Source: Oscillospiraceae bacterium (GTDB lineage Bacteria > Bacillota > Clostridia > Oscillospirales > Ruminococcaceae). Taken from it: 64,000 bases of DNA. The DNA is taken from positions 1-64,000 of the forward strand of contig WRBI01000001.1 of the NCBI GenBank assembly GCA_009784625.1, in the 5' to 3' direction. Below, piece by piece: positions 26,559-35,356 of this stretch; the stretch's first letter is position 1, and every line of letters begins with the position of its first letter. The notes under the pieces were generated by a model that saw only the letters and a program-made list of their open reading frames with translations, did no database searches and had not been told where the DNA came from. A program made the translations under genes and the position numbers.

Positions 26559-27641
26559 ATGAAAACCAGAAAAATCACGTTTATCGCGCTCATACTTGTT
26601 CTTGCCATAGCCGCAACCGCTTGCGGCCCGGCCACCCCGGCTGTTCCGGCGGCCCCCGCCGCTCCGGCGGCAGAAACCCCCGCCGCCGACGCAGGCGATG
26701 TGATCGAAGGCGTTGAGGCCGCTACATTTATTCTGGCCAACGCCTCCCCGGACGACACGGTTACCGGCCTTTTGTCCCACGAGTTTGCGCGCCTGGTCGG
26801 CGAAATCTCGGGCGGCGCCATGGTTATCGACGTCTTTCCCAACTCACAGCTGGGCGGCGACGCCGAAATCTTCACGAACGTCGGTGTAGGTGAAATCGAC
26901 TTTATCGTTGGCACCACCGCCCCGCAAGTTCCCACCATCCCCAATCTGGCCATTTTCGACCTGCCGGTCGCATTCCCGACCCCGGCGCTGGCCAGGCGGG
27001 TGTTGGACGACGACGCTTATATGAATTTTATTCGCGCCGAATACGAAGTCGCCGGCTACAAGCTGTTCGGGATGGCGGACCAGGGTTTCCGGGTGATGAG
27101 CTCGAACATCGCGATTCGCTCAATGTCCGACTTTGGCGGCGTGCGCATCCGCACTATGGAAAACCCCTATCACCTCGCCTTCTGGACCGCGCTGGGCGCC
27201 TCCCCCGCTCCGATGGCTTTCGCTGAAGTTTTCATCGCGCTGCAGCAAGGCACCATCGACGCGCAGGAAAACCCCCACGAAGTCATTGTGGCCAACGCGT
27301 TCTACGAAGTGCAAAACTATATCATCCACACCAATCACTTGCTGCACACAATCACACTGGTCATGAACAACCCGCGTTTCCAGAGCCTTTCACCCGAACA
27401 GCAGCAAGTACTTGAACAGGCCGCGGCCACCGTTATTCCGTGGGCCAGACAACAGGCCGACGCCCGGGTACAAGACCGCGTTGACACAATCGCCGCTTCC
27501 GGTTCCGAAGTAATCGAGATTCCGGCCGATTTGATGGCCGAAATGCTTGAAGCCGCAAGGCCGGTCTACGACATGATCCGCGATGTGGTCGGCGAAAACC
27601 TTTACGGCGCGCTGATGGATTCGATCGAGCGCAACAGCTAA
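26559..27641 (+). CDS. TRAP transporter substrate-binding lipoprotein (DctP type)
   Basis: The 360-residue protein begins with a lipoprotein signal (ITFIALILVLAIAATACG, lipidated Cys at residue 22), then an Ala/Pro-rich linker to about residue 45. The mature part is a DctP fold: SHEFARLVGEISGGAMVIDV, QLGGDAEIFTNVGVGEIDF and the family's carboxylate-binding Arg region GVRIRTMENP. It should bind an organic acid carrying a carboxylate. A terminator-like hairpin follows at 27666, so this gene may be more strongly expressed than the enzymes downstream. Confidence 0.92.
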   Translation: MKTRKITFIALILVLAIAATACGPATPAVPAAPAAPAAETPAADAGDVIEGVEAATFILANASPDDTVTGLLSHEFARLVGEISGGAMVIDVFPNSQLGGDAEIFTNVGVGEIDFIVGTTAPQVPTIPNLAIFDLPVAFPTPALARRVLDDDAYMNFIRAEYEVAGYKLFGMADQGFRVMSSNIAIRSMSDFGGVRIRTMENPYHLAFWTALGASPAPMAFAEVFIALQQGTIDAQENPHEVIVANAFYEVQNYIIHTNHLLHTITLVMNNPRFQSLSPEQQQVLEQAAATVIPWARQQADARVQDRVDTIAASGSEVIEIPADLMAEMLEAARPVYDMIRDVVGENLYGALMDSIERNS

Positions 27642-27665
27642 TTGAACCGGATATTTCATTAAAGC

Positions 27666-27701
27666 CGGCCCCACCTCCGCTTGAGGCGGGGCCGTTTTCT
27701 T
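27666..27701 (+). terminator. Mid-cluster terminator/attenuator
   Basis: A 12-bp stem (27666-27677 with 27683-27694, one A-C mismatch) is followed by TTTTCTT. It lies between the TRAP binding protein and the enzyme genes, and may reduce read-through. Confidence 0.65.
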
Positions 27702-27722
27702 ATCAGGAAAGGAGATGCCACA

Positions 27723-28550
27723 TTGGGTTTTAAATATTCACTGGCACGGCTGACCGCCATCGGCTGCACGCCGTCCGAAATGATCTACGTCGCGGGGATG
27801 ACCGGCTACGACTATGTCAGCATTCGCCCCATGCGTCTTGGGCTCGCGGGTGAGCCGATCTACACACCCGCTGAAAAGCCGGAAATTGCTGAGCGGATGA
27901 AGCGCGCACTAAAGTACACCGGCGTAAAAGTCTACGACATCGAGTTGGCCCGGATCAACGATGTGATCGACATCGCCGTTTACGAGCCGGCCATCATCAC
28001 CGGCGCGCAGCTGGGCGCAAAATGCATCATCAGCAGTATATGGACTCAGAACAAGAGCATGTATATTGAAAAATTCGGGCAGCTGTGTGACCTGGCCGCC
28101 AAGCACGGGCTTTCAGTTGCGCTTGAGTTTGTTCCGATCGCGGCGGTGAATACACTGGCCGCGACAAAAGAAGTCATTGACGCGGCCGGCCGCTCGAACG
28201 CCACTTACATGATCGACACCTTTCACTACCACTGCTCGAAAGAATCTCCGGGCGCGCTGGACGACATCCCGCCCGAAAAGTTCAAGATGGCGCATATCTG
28301 TGACGGGCCGGCCGGGATGGAGAACCTGACCGACCGCGAAGAGCTGACAAGCATCATCCGGGGCGGGCGCCTTTATGTGGGCGAAGGCGGCGTGGATGTA
28401 GCCGGAATAATCAGTAAGCTGCCCAAAGACGTTGTGCTCAGCATTGAGCTGCCCCATTTTGAACGGTGGGCTGAACTGGGTTTCGCTGAGCACGCGAGGC
28501 GCTGTTTGAGCACGGCAAAAGAATACTTCGCCAAACGCGGCATGGAATAA
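27723..28550 (+). CDS. TIM-barrel sugar isomerase/epimerase-like protein
   Basis: The 275-residue protein is of the xylose-isomerase-like TIM-barrel family. It shows YDIELARIND, a central ALEFVPIAAVN strand with the metal-binding Glu, MIDTFHYH and an ending VLSIELPHF with another Glu. The family includes IolE (inosose dehydratase), hydroxypyruvate isomerase and 3-dehydroshikimate dehydratase. TTG 27723 is the start, eight bases after AGGAAAGGAG; no better ATG exists. It is the first gene after the mid-cluster terminator. A second protein of the same fold is at 33757. Confidence 0.8.
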   Translation: MGFKYSLARLTAIGCTPSEMIYVAGMTGYDYVSIRPMRLGLAGEPIYTPAEKPEIAERMKRALKYTGVKVYDIELARINDVIDIAVYEPAIITGAQLGAKCIISSIWTQNKSMYIEKFGQLCDLAAKHGLSVALEFVPIAAVNTLAATKEVIDAAGRSNATYMIDTFHYHCSKESPGALDDIPPEKFKMAHICDGPAGMENLTDREELTSIIRGGRLYVGEGGVDVAGIISKLPKDVVLSIELPHFERWAELGFAEHARRCLSTAKEYFAKRGME

Positions 28551-28565
28551 GGAGCTGGTATCTCT

Positions 28566-30011
28566 ATGGCTAACGCAAGACCGGAAGCCTACAACGCCCT
28601 TCGCCCCGAACAAAAGGCCGAGCTGACCGAAAAACTGCAAAAGGCAAGGGCTGCTCAGAAGATCATCGAGGGCTACAGCCAGGAAACCGTCGATAAACTC
28701 TGTCAGGCGGTGGCATGGAGCGTAGCCAACAAAAAGACATTTTTGGGTCTGGTCGACATGAGCATACAGGAAAGCAAGCTGGGCGATTACGAGACGCGCG
28801 GCAGCAAGCGTTTTAAGATCCGCGGGATTCTCAGGGATTGCCTGCGCCAAAAAAGTGTGGGCATCATCGAAGAGATCCCCGAAAAAGGGATCGTCAAATA
28901 CGCAAAGCCGGTTGGGCTGATCGGGTGCGTTGTGCCGACCACCAACCCCGACCTCACCCCGGCAGGCAATGCGCTTTACGCCATCAAAGCGCGCAATGTC
29001 GTGCTCTTTGCCCCACATCCGCGAGCCAAGAAGACCAGCTTTGAGACCGTTCGCCTGATGCGCGAAGCGCTTGAAAGCCAGGGCGCGCCGGCGGATATCC
29101 TGCAATGTCTTGAGAATGTGAGCATCCCCATGACCAAGGCGCTGATGGCCGAGTCCGACCTGATCATCGCCACCGGCGGGCAGGATTTAGTCCGCACGGC
29201 CTATTCTTCTGGCACCCCGGCCTATGGGGTGGGCGCGGGCAACTCGACCATGGTGATTGACGAGACCGCGCTGCAAAATATAAAAGAGTGCGCGGGTAAC
29301 ACAATGCTCTCCAAAACGTCAGATTTCGGTTCGGGCTGTTCGGCGGACGGCAATCTTGTGGTACACGAGGATGTTCTTGCGCCGCTCAAGGAGGCGCTGG
29401 TTGCCGAAGGCGGATATCTGCTAAACCCGCAAGAGCAGGCCGCGGTCAAACGCGTGATGTGGGATGAAGAATGCCATCGTCTGGCGGATACGGTCGCCAT
29501 CGCCCCGCAGGGAATCGCCAAAGCGGCCGGGTTTGATATCCCGGATGACCGCAAGTTCTTAATCGCCGCCAGCGACGGCATCGGCCCAAGGTACGAAAGC
29601 GCGTTCTGCCGCGAAAAACTGACAACCCTTTTGACTATCCACTGCTATGGCCGCGACTTTGAAGACGCAATTGAGATGATGAAGGGAATTTACGAAGTCG
29701 GCGGCAAAGGGCACTCGTGCGGTGTGTATTCGTTTGACGATGAGCACATTCACCGGATTGCGCTGGTTGCGCCGGCCAGCCGGATGATGATACGCCAGCC
29801 GCAGTCAAAGGCCAACGCCGGCGCGTTTAACAACGGTATGCCGATGACTTCCAGTCTGGGCTGCGGCACCTGGGGCGGCAACATCATTTCTGAAAACGTA
29901 AACTTAAAACACTATATGAACGTCACCTGGGTGTCTCGCCCCATCCCCGAAGACAGGCCGGATGACCGGGAACTGTTCGGTGAATTTTACGACCCAACTA
30001 TGGAGGTTTAG
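28566..30011 (+). CDS. CoA-acylating aldehyde dehydrogenase family protein
   Basis: The 481-residue protein is of the ALDH superfamily, in the CoA-acylating branch of EutE, AdhE and sulfoacetaldehyde dehydrogenase SauS. It shows KPVGLIGCVVPTTNPD, a nucleotide-site GVGAGNST, the likely catalytic Cys in FGSGCSADGNLVV, and the C-terminal LGCGTWGGNIISEN block typical of this branch. It should oxidise an aldehyde to an acyl-CoA. Spacing to the next gene is three bases, so the ThDP enzyme may supply its aldehyde. The precise substrate cannot be inferred. Confidence 0.85.
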   Translation: MANARPEAYNALRPEQKAELTEKLQKARAAQKIIEGYSQETVDKLCQAVAWSVANKKTFLGLVDMSIQESKLGDYETRGSKRFKIRGILRDCLRQKSVGIIEEIPEKGIVKYAKPVGLIGCVVPTTNPDLTPAGNALYAIKARNVVLFAPHPRAKKTSFETVRLMREALESQGAPADILQCLENVSIPMTKALMAESDLIIATGGQDLVRTAYSSGTPAYGVGAGNSTMVIDETALQNIKECAGNTMLSKTSDFGSGCSADGNLVVHEDVLAPLKEALVAEGGYLLNPQEQAAVKRVMWDEECHRLADTVAIAPQGIAKAAGFDIPDDRKFLIAASDGIGPRYESAFCREKLTTLLTIHCYGRDFEDAIEMMKGIYEVGGKGHSCGVYSFDDEHIHRIALVAPASRMMIRQPQSKANAGAFNNGMPMTSSLGCGTWGGNIISENVNLKHYMNVTWVSRPIPEDRPDDRELFGEFYDPTMEV

Positions 30012-30014
30012 CGG

Positions 30015-31823
30015 ATGAAGAAACTGGTTTCAGAACAAATTGTCAACTACCTTGAACGGCGTGAGGTTGAATATGTCTTTGGGCTGACCGGACACACGGT
30101 CATCGCGATGATGGACGCGCTCCGCCAGAGCGAGAGCGTCAAGTACATCTCTGTCCGCCACGAGCAGATTGCCGCCCACATGGCGGATGGGTACGCCAGA
30201 GTCAAGCGCCGGGCAGGCGTTTTGCTTACCCATCTGGGGCCGGGGCTGACCAACGCCACCACCGGGGTAGCCAACGCCTCCCTCGACTCGATTCCCATGG
30301 TAGTCATTTCCGGGGACGTTCCGCTTTACTACCACGGCAAACACCCCCACCAGGAAGTAAACATGCACGCAGACGGCAGCCAGTATGAAATCTACCGCCC
30401 GTTCGTTAAGCGCGCCTGGACAATTGACCGCCCTGAACAGATCCCCGAAGTGCTGGACAAAGCGTTTCGGCTGGCTGAAAGCGGCAAACCGGGGCCGGTG
30501 TTGATCAATGTGCCGATGGATATGTTCTCCCGCGAGATTGACACCGCCTGTTTTGAGCGCACTTATATGGACAGCCGCACGACTGTTCGCCCTTCGCTGT
30601 GCGGCGACACTGCCCAGGCGATCGTCAAACGGCTGCTTGAAGCGAAAAATCCGATTATACACGCGGGCGGCGGCATTTTGCTGGCCGGGGCAACCGATGA
30701 GCTAAAGGCACTCGTCGATCATCTGGAAATCCCTGTTTCCCGCACGCTTATGGGCCAGGGTTGCCTGTCCGATAAGCACCCGCTCATGCTGGGCATGACC
30801 GGCTTCTGGGGCGTAAAGTTCATCAATGAGATGACGGCAAACGCCGATGTGATTCTGGCACTCGGCACCCGTTTCGCCGAAGCCGACTCCTCAAGCTGGT
30901 ACAAAGGCATTACTTTCGACCAAGGCAAAACCAAGTTTCTGCAAATCGACATTGAACCGGCTGAGATCGGGCGCAACTACCCGGTGGAAATCGGCGCGGT
31001 TTCCGACCTCAAAATGGCGCTCGGGGAACTGCTCAAAGCCGCCGAGAAGCTCTGCCCCGCCGGCGTTAAGCGCCCCAATGTCATAAAGCATATCGCCGAG
31101 CGCAAAGCCGAATTCAAAGCACGCAACGCGCCGTTTTACGCCGACGATCGCTTTCCGATGACGCCCCAGCGCATTCTCGGCGACTTTAAGGAAGTATTCC
31201 CCGAAGACGGCATTATTGTCACCGACGTGGGCTGGAACAAAAACGGTATGGGCCAGCAGTTCGACATCACTTTACCGGGTACCATTCATCACCCATCCGG
31301 GCTGGCCACCATGGGCTTTGGCGGAGCCGCGCTGATGGGCGCAGCGCTCGCCGCGCCGGGCAAAAAAGTCGTCACCCTGGTGGGTGACGGCGGCTTCGGC
31401 GCAAACCCGTCGGTGATCGCGACTGCGGTCGAGTACAACATACCGGTGGTTTGGGTTGTAATGAACAATTCGGCGTTCGGGACAATCAACGGCTTGGAGC
31501 GCGCGCACTACCCCACCGGCTTTGGGACTGAGTTTAAAAAGCCAAATGGCGAAACCTACTCCCCCGAATGGTCGGAAATTGCCCGCGGCTATGGCATCAA
31601 GGCAAAAAAGGTCACCAGCGCGGGCGAGTTCAAAGAGATCCTCAAAGAAGCGCTGGACGCAAACGAGCCTTACCTGATCGATGTGCCGATGGAAAACATC
31701 CCCACACCGACCGAGGGAATTTGGAACATCAACGACATCTACTCACCCAAGCCATACGTGGAAGACGGCCGCCTGACCTTTGGCGTTTTGCCCGGCGACG
31801 TCATCTTTGACAAGCACAAATAG
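30015..31823 (+). CDS. ThDP-dependent enzyme, acetolactate synthase/ring-hydrolase type
   Basis: The 602-residue protein has the three domains of the acetolactate-synthase superfamily. The catalytic Glu is in VRHEQIAAHMADGYAR (about residue 50), the ThDP/Mg motif is GDGGFGANPSV running to VMNNSAF. An extended N-terminal loop around YYHGKHPHQEVNMHADGS is not normal for IlvB. The family also contains cyclohexane-1,2-dione hydrolase, IolD and sulfoacetaldehyde acetyltransferase, all non-biosynthetic. Lack of an IlvN subunit gene and the context favour such a catabolic role. GGAGGTTTAGCGG precedes ATG 30015. Confidence 0.82.
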   Translation: MKKLVSEQIVNYLERREVEYVFGLTGHTVIAMMDALRQSESVKYISVRHEQIAAHMADGYARVKRRAGVLLTHLGPGLTNATTGVANASLDSIPMVVISGDVPLYYHGKHPHQEVNMHADGSQYEIYRPFVKRAWTIDRPEQIPEVLDKAFRLAESGKPGPVLINVPMDMFSREIDTACFERTYMDSRTTVRPSLCGDTAQAIVKRLLEAKNPIIHAGGGILLAGATDELKALVDHLEIPVSRTLMGQGCLSDKHPLMLGMTGFWGVKFINEMTANADVILALGTRFAEADSSSWYKGITFDQGKTKFLQIDIEPAEIGRNYPVEIGAVSDLKMALGELLKAAEKLCPAGVKRPNVIKHIAERKAEFKARNAPFYADDRFPMTPQRILGDFKEVFPEDGIIVTDVGWNKNGMGQQFDITLPGTIHHPSGLATMGFGGAALMGAALAAPGKKVVTLVGDGGFGANPSVIATAVEYNIPVVWVVMNNSAFGTINGLERAHYPTGFGTEFKKPNGETYSPEWSEIARGYGIKAKKVTSAGEFKEILKEALDANEPYLIDVPMENIPTPTEGIWNINDIYSPKPYVEDGRLTFGVLPGDVIFDKHK

Positions 31824-31834
31824 CGGGGTGCGCA

Positions 31835-33679
31835 ATGGAAATCGTGAAAGACATCCGCGTTTGTGAGGTCGGCCTGCGGGATGGGCTGCAAAACGAAAAA
31901 GTTATCTTAAGCATAGAGGACAAAGCATCGCTGGTCGAGCGGCTGGCCGGCGCCGGGGTAAAAGTCATTGAGGCCGGCAGCTTTATGAGCCCGAAAGCCG
32001 TGCCGCAAATGGCCGGTACCGACGACGTTTTTCGCGCTGTCAAACAGCGAGGAGGTGTCGAATACCGCGCGCTGATCGCCAATGAGAAGGGCGTAGCCCG
32101 TGCAGCGGAGTGTGGCTGCAACAAGGTTAAGCTGAACGTTTCGGCCTCGCGCGCGCACAACTTAGCCAACCTCAACCGCACCCCACAGGAATCAGTCGCC
32201 GGCTTCGGCCCCTGTGTTCATCTCGCCAAAGAGAACAGCATCGAGATTTCCGGCTCAATCTCGATGCCGTTTGGCTCACCCTGGGAGCGTGAAATTCCCG
32301 TCTCACAGGTTGAGGAAATTGTCGAGGCGTACCTCGCGGTCGGCATCGACGAAATCAGCCTGTCCGACGCCGCCGGGGTAGCCTGTCCCACTCAGGTATA
32401 TGAGATGTGTATCCGGATGAAGAAACGCTATCCAAGCGTCAAGTGGTGGCTGCATTTTCACAACACCCGCGGGATGGCGCTGGCGAATATCCTGGCCGGT
32501 ATGCAGGCCGGGTTCACGCAGTACGACGCGTCCTTTGCCGGAATTGGCGGATGCCCGTTTGTTCCGGGCGCGGCCGGCAATGTCCCCACAGAGGACTTGG
32601 TACATATGTGCGATGTAATGGGTGTGGCTACCGGTATTGACCTTACCGCGCTTATTGAGATTGGCGGATGGGTGACACAGCTCCTTGAGCGCGCCACAAA
32701 CAGCTTTGTCGCACACGCCGGGCCGAACAGCGCGCTGATCCGGGAGCTGCCTGTCGGCCAGATTGAGAATCAGACCAAAAATAGAGGAGAGGATAAGACC
32801 ATGAAACACCCACTGGTACCGATTTTTGTTGACACAAAACTGATCCCCCTGTTGGGAACACCGCTCCGCCAGACTTTTGCGCCGCGTATGCAAAACGCCG
32901 CTTATAAAGCCATTGGGTTTGACGGTTGTTATTTCCCGGTTGAAATCGGCACCGAGCACCTTGAAGCGGTGGTAAATGCTCTGCGCTGGATGAACGTGCC
33001 CGGCTTTGCGGTCACCAAGCCCAACAAAGTCGAGGTGCTCAAATATCTGGATGAAGTGGACGATCTTGCCCGAAAGATGGGCGCTTGCAACACGGTTGTC
33101 AACAAAGGCGGCGTACTGAAAGGTTACAATACCGACGGCGAAGGCTGCGTCACCGACCTTACACAAAATGGCGTAGATCTTCCAGACAGCGCTTTCTTTT
33201 GCTGTGGGGCCGGCGGCGCGGGCAAGGCGGTCTGCTTTACCCTGGCTCACCACGGGGCCAAAAAAATTGCGGTCATCGATATGGTAGATGAGGCCGCCAA
33301 ACTGTTGGCCGACGACCTGAACAGGCACTTTGACAACGTCGCGGCCTTTTTCCCTTTCACCCAAAAAGAGGATTATCTCAAAGCGGTGAGAGAATCCAAC
33401 GTAGTCATGAACATGTCCGGGGTTGGTATGACCAGCGACGAGACCTGGATCGACAAGGGCGAGCTGGCCCACAGGCCGCTCTGCCTTGACGCGGTTTACA
33501 ATCCGCTCAAGACCCGGTTTTTGATCGAAGCCGAAGAGATGGGCTGTAAAACGCTCAATGGACTTGGTATGTCCATCAATCAGGGCGCGCTGCAAGTTAA
33601 GCTCTGGACCGGCCATGAGGAGCCATACCAAGTGATGGCCGCCGAGATAAACGCCATCTTAAAAGAGATGCAAGGCTAG
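31835..33679 (+). CDS. Fused HMG-CoA lyase-like and shikimate dehydrogenase-like protein
   Basis: Residues 1 to about 310 are HMG-CoA lyase-like: EVGLRDGLQNEK, HFHNTRG (usual HxHD is HxHN here) and GGCPFVPGAAGN with the active-site Cys. Residues about 323-614 are shikimate dehydrogenase-like: TKPNK with the catalytic Lys, KMGACNTVV, GYNTDGEG and the Rossmann GAGGAGKAV. At the seam an ATG (32801-32803) follows AGAGGAGAGG, a good ribosome site, so the second half can also be made alone. One extra A in the upstream A-run would create a TAG and separate the genes. Fusion, recent indel and sequencing error are all possible. Confidence 0.78.
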   Translation: MEIVKDIRVCEVGLRDGLQNEKVILSIEDKASLVERLAGAGVKVIEAGSFMSPKAVPQMAGTDDVFRAVKQRGGVEYRALIANEKGVARAAECGCNKVKLNVSASRAHNLANLNRTPQESVAGFGPCVHLAKENSIEISGSISMPFGSPWEREIPVSQVEEIVEAYLAVGIDEISLSDAAGVACPTQVYEMCIRMKKRYPSVKWWLHFHNTRGMALANILAGMQAGFTQYDASFAGIGGCPFVPGAAGNVPTEDLVHMCDVMGVATGIDLTALIEIGGWVTQLLERATNSFVAHAGPNSALIRELPVGQIENQTKNRGEDKTMKHPLVPIFVDTKLIPLLGTPLRQTFAPRMQNAAYKAIGFDGCYFPVEIGTEHLEAVVNALRWMNVPGFAVTKPNKVEVLKYLDEVDDLARKMGACNTVVNKGGVLKGYNTDGEGCVTDLTQNGVDLPDSAFFCCGAGGAGKAVCFTLAHHGAKKIAVIDMVDEAAKLLADDLNRHFDNVAAFFPFTQKEDYLKAVRESNVVMNMSGVGMTSDETWIDKGELAHRPLCLDAVYNPLKTRFLIEAEEMGCKTLNGLGMSINQGALQVKLWTGHEEPYQVMAAEINAILKEMQG

Positions 33680-33756
33680 CCGGACGCGCAAAACCGGAGC
33701 CATTCTCGTCTGACCGATTATGGTTCCGGGTGTGTTTATAGTGGGGTGGGGAGACA

Positions 33757-34563
33757 TTGAAAATCGGGTGCTGTGTCAACATGATCGCAAGGGACAGCGA
33801 GAAAATCGGTATAAATCTGCTAAAACCGCTTGCACGGATTGGTTATGATTATGTCGAACTCCCCCTGGCACAAGTGATGGCGCTTGATGACCGCGCATTT
33901 GCCCGCCTGGTGGAGGAGGTAGAGGACAGCGGATTGCCCTGCCCGGCGGTGGGCAACTTCTTTCCAGCCGATATGCGGCTTGTCGGCCCAAACGCAAACG
34001 GGCGCGAAGAATTGGAAACTTACCTGACAAAAGCGTTTGACCGCGCGGCCCGGCTTGGGGCAAGGGTTATCGTATTCGGCAGCGGGTGGGTGCGCAATAT
34101 CCCGGACGGATACGCCCATCAAGCGGGATGGAGGCAGCTTGTCGACGCGCTGCGACTGGCAGATGACCTCATCGGCCGACGTGGAATTTGCATTGCGATT
34201 GAGCCGCTTAACCGGAAAGAGAGCAACATGATCCTCTCATTAGCCGAGGCGCTTACACTCGCCAAAGACGCCGCACGTCCACACATTCGGGTACATGTTG
34301 ATTTTTACCACCTGATGATGGAGTGCGAAAGCATTGAGATGATCGGCAAAGCGGCAGGTTTCCTGCAACACGCGCACATAGCCAATCCCGCCGGGCGGGT
34401 CTGGCCAAAAGCGGGGGATGGCGCTGCTTACCATACTTTTTTTGACGCGCTGCGCTGCGCCGGGTACGGCGGGGACGTGAGTGTTGAAGCTTTCTCAAAC
34501 GAATTTGAGCGCGACGCCGATGAGGCGCTAACCCTTTTGCGTGCCCTCCAGGTGCGCTTTTAA
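33757..34563 (+). CDS. Second TIM-barrel isomerase/dehydratase-like protein
   Basis: The 268-residue protein is of the sugar-phosphate isomerase/epimerase (AP endonuclease family 2) fold: YDYVELPLAQ, VIVFGSGWVRN, a metal-site strand ICIAIEPLNRKESN, VHVDFYHLMME, and DVSVEAF near the end. These supply the usual Glu-Asp-His-Glu metal ligands. 3-Dehydroshikimate dehydratase, IolE and IolI belong here. TTG 33757 is taken as start, after GGGGAG. Its last 36 bases overlap the end of the convergent dehydroquinase gene. Confidence 0.8.
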   Translation: MKIGCCVNMIARDSEKIGINLLKPLARIGYDYVELPLAQVMALDDRAFARLVEEVEDSGLPCPAVGNFFPADMRLVGPNANGREELETYLTKAFDRAARLGARVIVFGSGWVRNIPDGYAHQAGWRQLVDALRLADDLIGRRGICIAIEPLNRKESNMILSLAEALTLAKDAARPHIRVHVDFYHLMMECESIEMIGKAAGFLQHAHIANPAGRVWPKAGDGAAYHTFFDALRCAGYGGDVSVEAFSNEFERDADEALTLLRALQVRF

Positions 34564-34974
34564 ATACAGCACCGCTTGCCGGTAGCCGTCCAGCCCCAGC
34601 CCGATGAACTCTTTGACTGCCAGCAGCCCGGGGTACGAAAAGCGCCGAAACTCCTCTCGGCGGCTTATATCGGAAATGTGGACCTCTATCACCGGCAGCC
34701 CAATTGCTTTTAGCGCGTCGTGTATGGCCAAGCTGGTGTGTGTATACGCCCCGGCGTTTATTATGATGCCGTCAAACTTCAGTCTCGCCTCTTGAATTGC
34801 GTCTACAAGTATACCCTCATGGTTGGACTGCAATATCTCAACGTCGATACCCTCGCTTGTACAAGTGTCACGTATGAGCTGCTCAAGGGCAGCGTAATCC
34901 TGTCTGCCGTATATATCCGGCTCACGGATCCCCAGCAGGTTTAGGTTCGGGCCGTTAATGGCAAATATCTTCAC
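34528..34974 (-). CDS. aroQ: 3-Dehydroquinate dehydratase, type II
   Basis: The 148-residue protein has the complete type II dehydroquinase pattern: INGPNLNLLG, YGRQDY with the catalytic Tyr, ILQSNHEG, NAGAYTHTS and EVHISDISRREEFR with the catalytic His. It interconverts 3-dehydroquinate and 3-dehydroshikimate in the cytoplasm as a dodecamer. GTG 34974 is the start. It is convergent with the second TIM-barrel gene and overlaps it by 36 bases. Next to a shikimate-dehydrogenase-like gene it may work in catabolism rather than in the biosynthetic pathway, of which no other gene is visible. Confidence 0.93.
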   Translation of the reverse strand: MKIFAINGPNLNLLGIREPDIYGRQDYAALEQLIRDTCTSEGIDVEILQSNHEGILVDAIQEARLKFDGIIINAGAYTHTSLAIHDALKAIGLPVIEVHISDISRREEFRRFSYPGLLAVKEFIGLGLDGYRQAVLYLKAHLEGTQKG

Positions 34975-35058
34975 AATTCATACCTCACGTTTTCTATGAT
35001 TATCACATACATTTTCGGCAGCGCAAGGCCGGTAACACAACAAGGAATGTAAAGGTTA

Positions 35059-35340
35059 AATAGAAACCTGATCATCGGCGTGACTGACGCCGACGTTCAC
35101 GCGGTTGGCAATAAGATTTTTGACCACGCTTTTACCGCCGCCGGCTTTGAGGTGGTCAACCTAGGTGTGATGCTTTCTCAGGAGGAATACATCGAGGCCG
35201 CGGTTTGTGCGAAAAGTGTCAGGGGGCGGGAATATCGTCGTTGGCAGGCAGCCTTTTGGCGATGTTGAGCGTTGTTTTCTTAATATAGGGCTTATCCCTC
35301 GGATACTGATCCCGAGACTGCCATTCTACATCTGTAAGCA
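35059..35340 (+). pseudogene. Glutamate mutase sigma subunit remnant
   Basis: The frame to about 35205 reads [20 protein letters not shown] and [19 protein letters not shown], the B12-binding start of the glutamate mutase S subunit, with its DxHxxG cobalamin motif. The middle of the protein is missing. In the next frame [15 protein letters not shown] follows, which in the intact protein lies some 50 residues further on. No start codon or ribosome site remains. The large subunit is absent, so this is debris of a former glutamate fermentation locus. Confidence 0.75.
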
Positions 35341-35356
35341 GATGCAGGGAGGCGTT

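Noticed and set aside
32303..33631. Minus-strand open frame of 442 codons opposite the lyase/dehydrogenase fusion
   Set aside because: Shadow of a conserved gene; the sequence is low in recognisable motifs.
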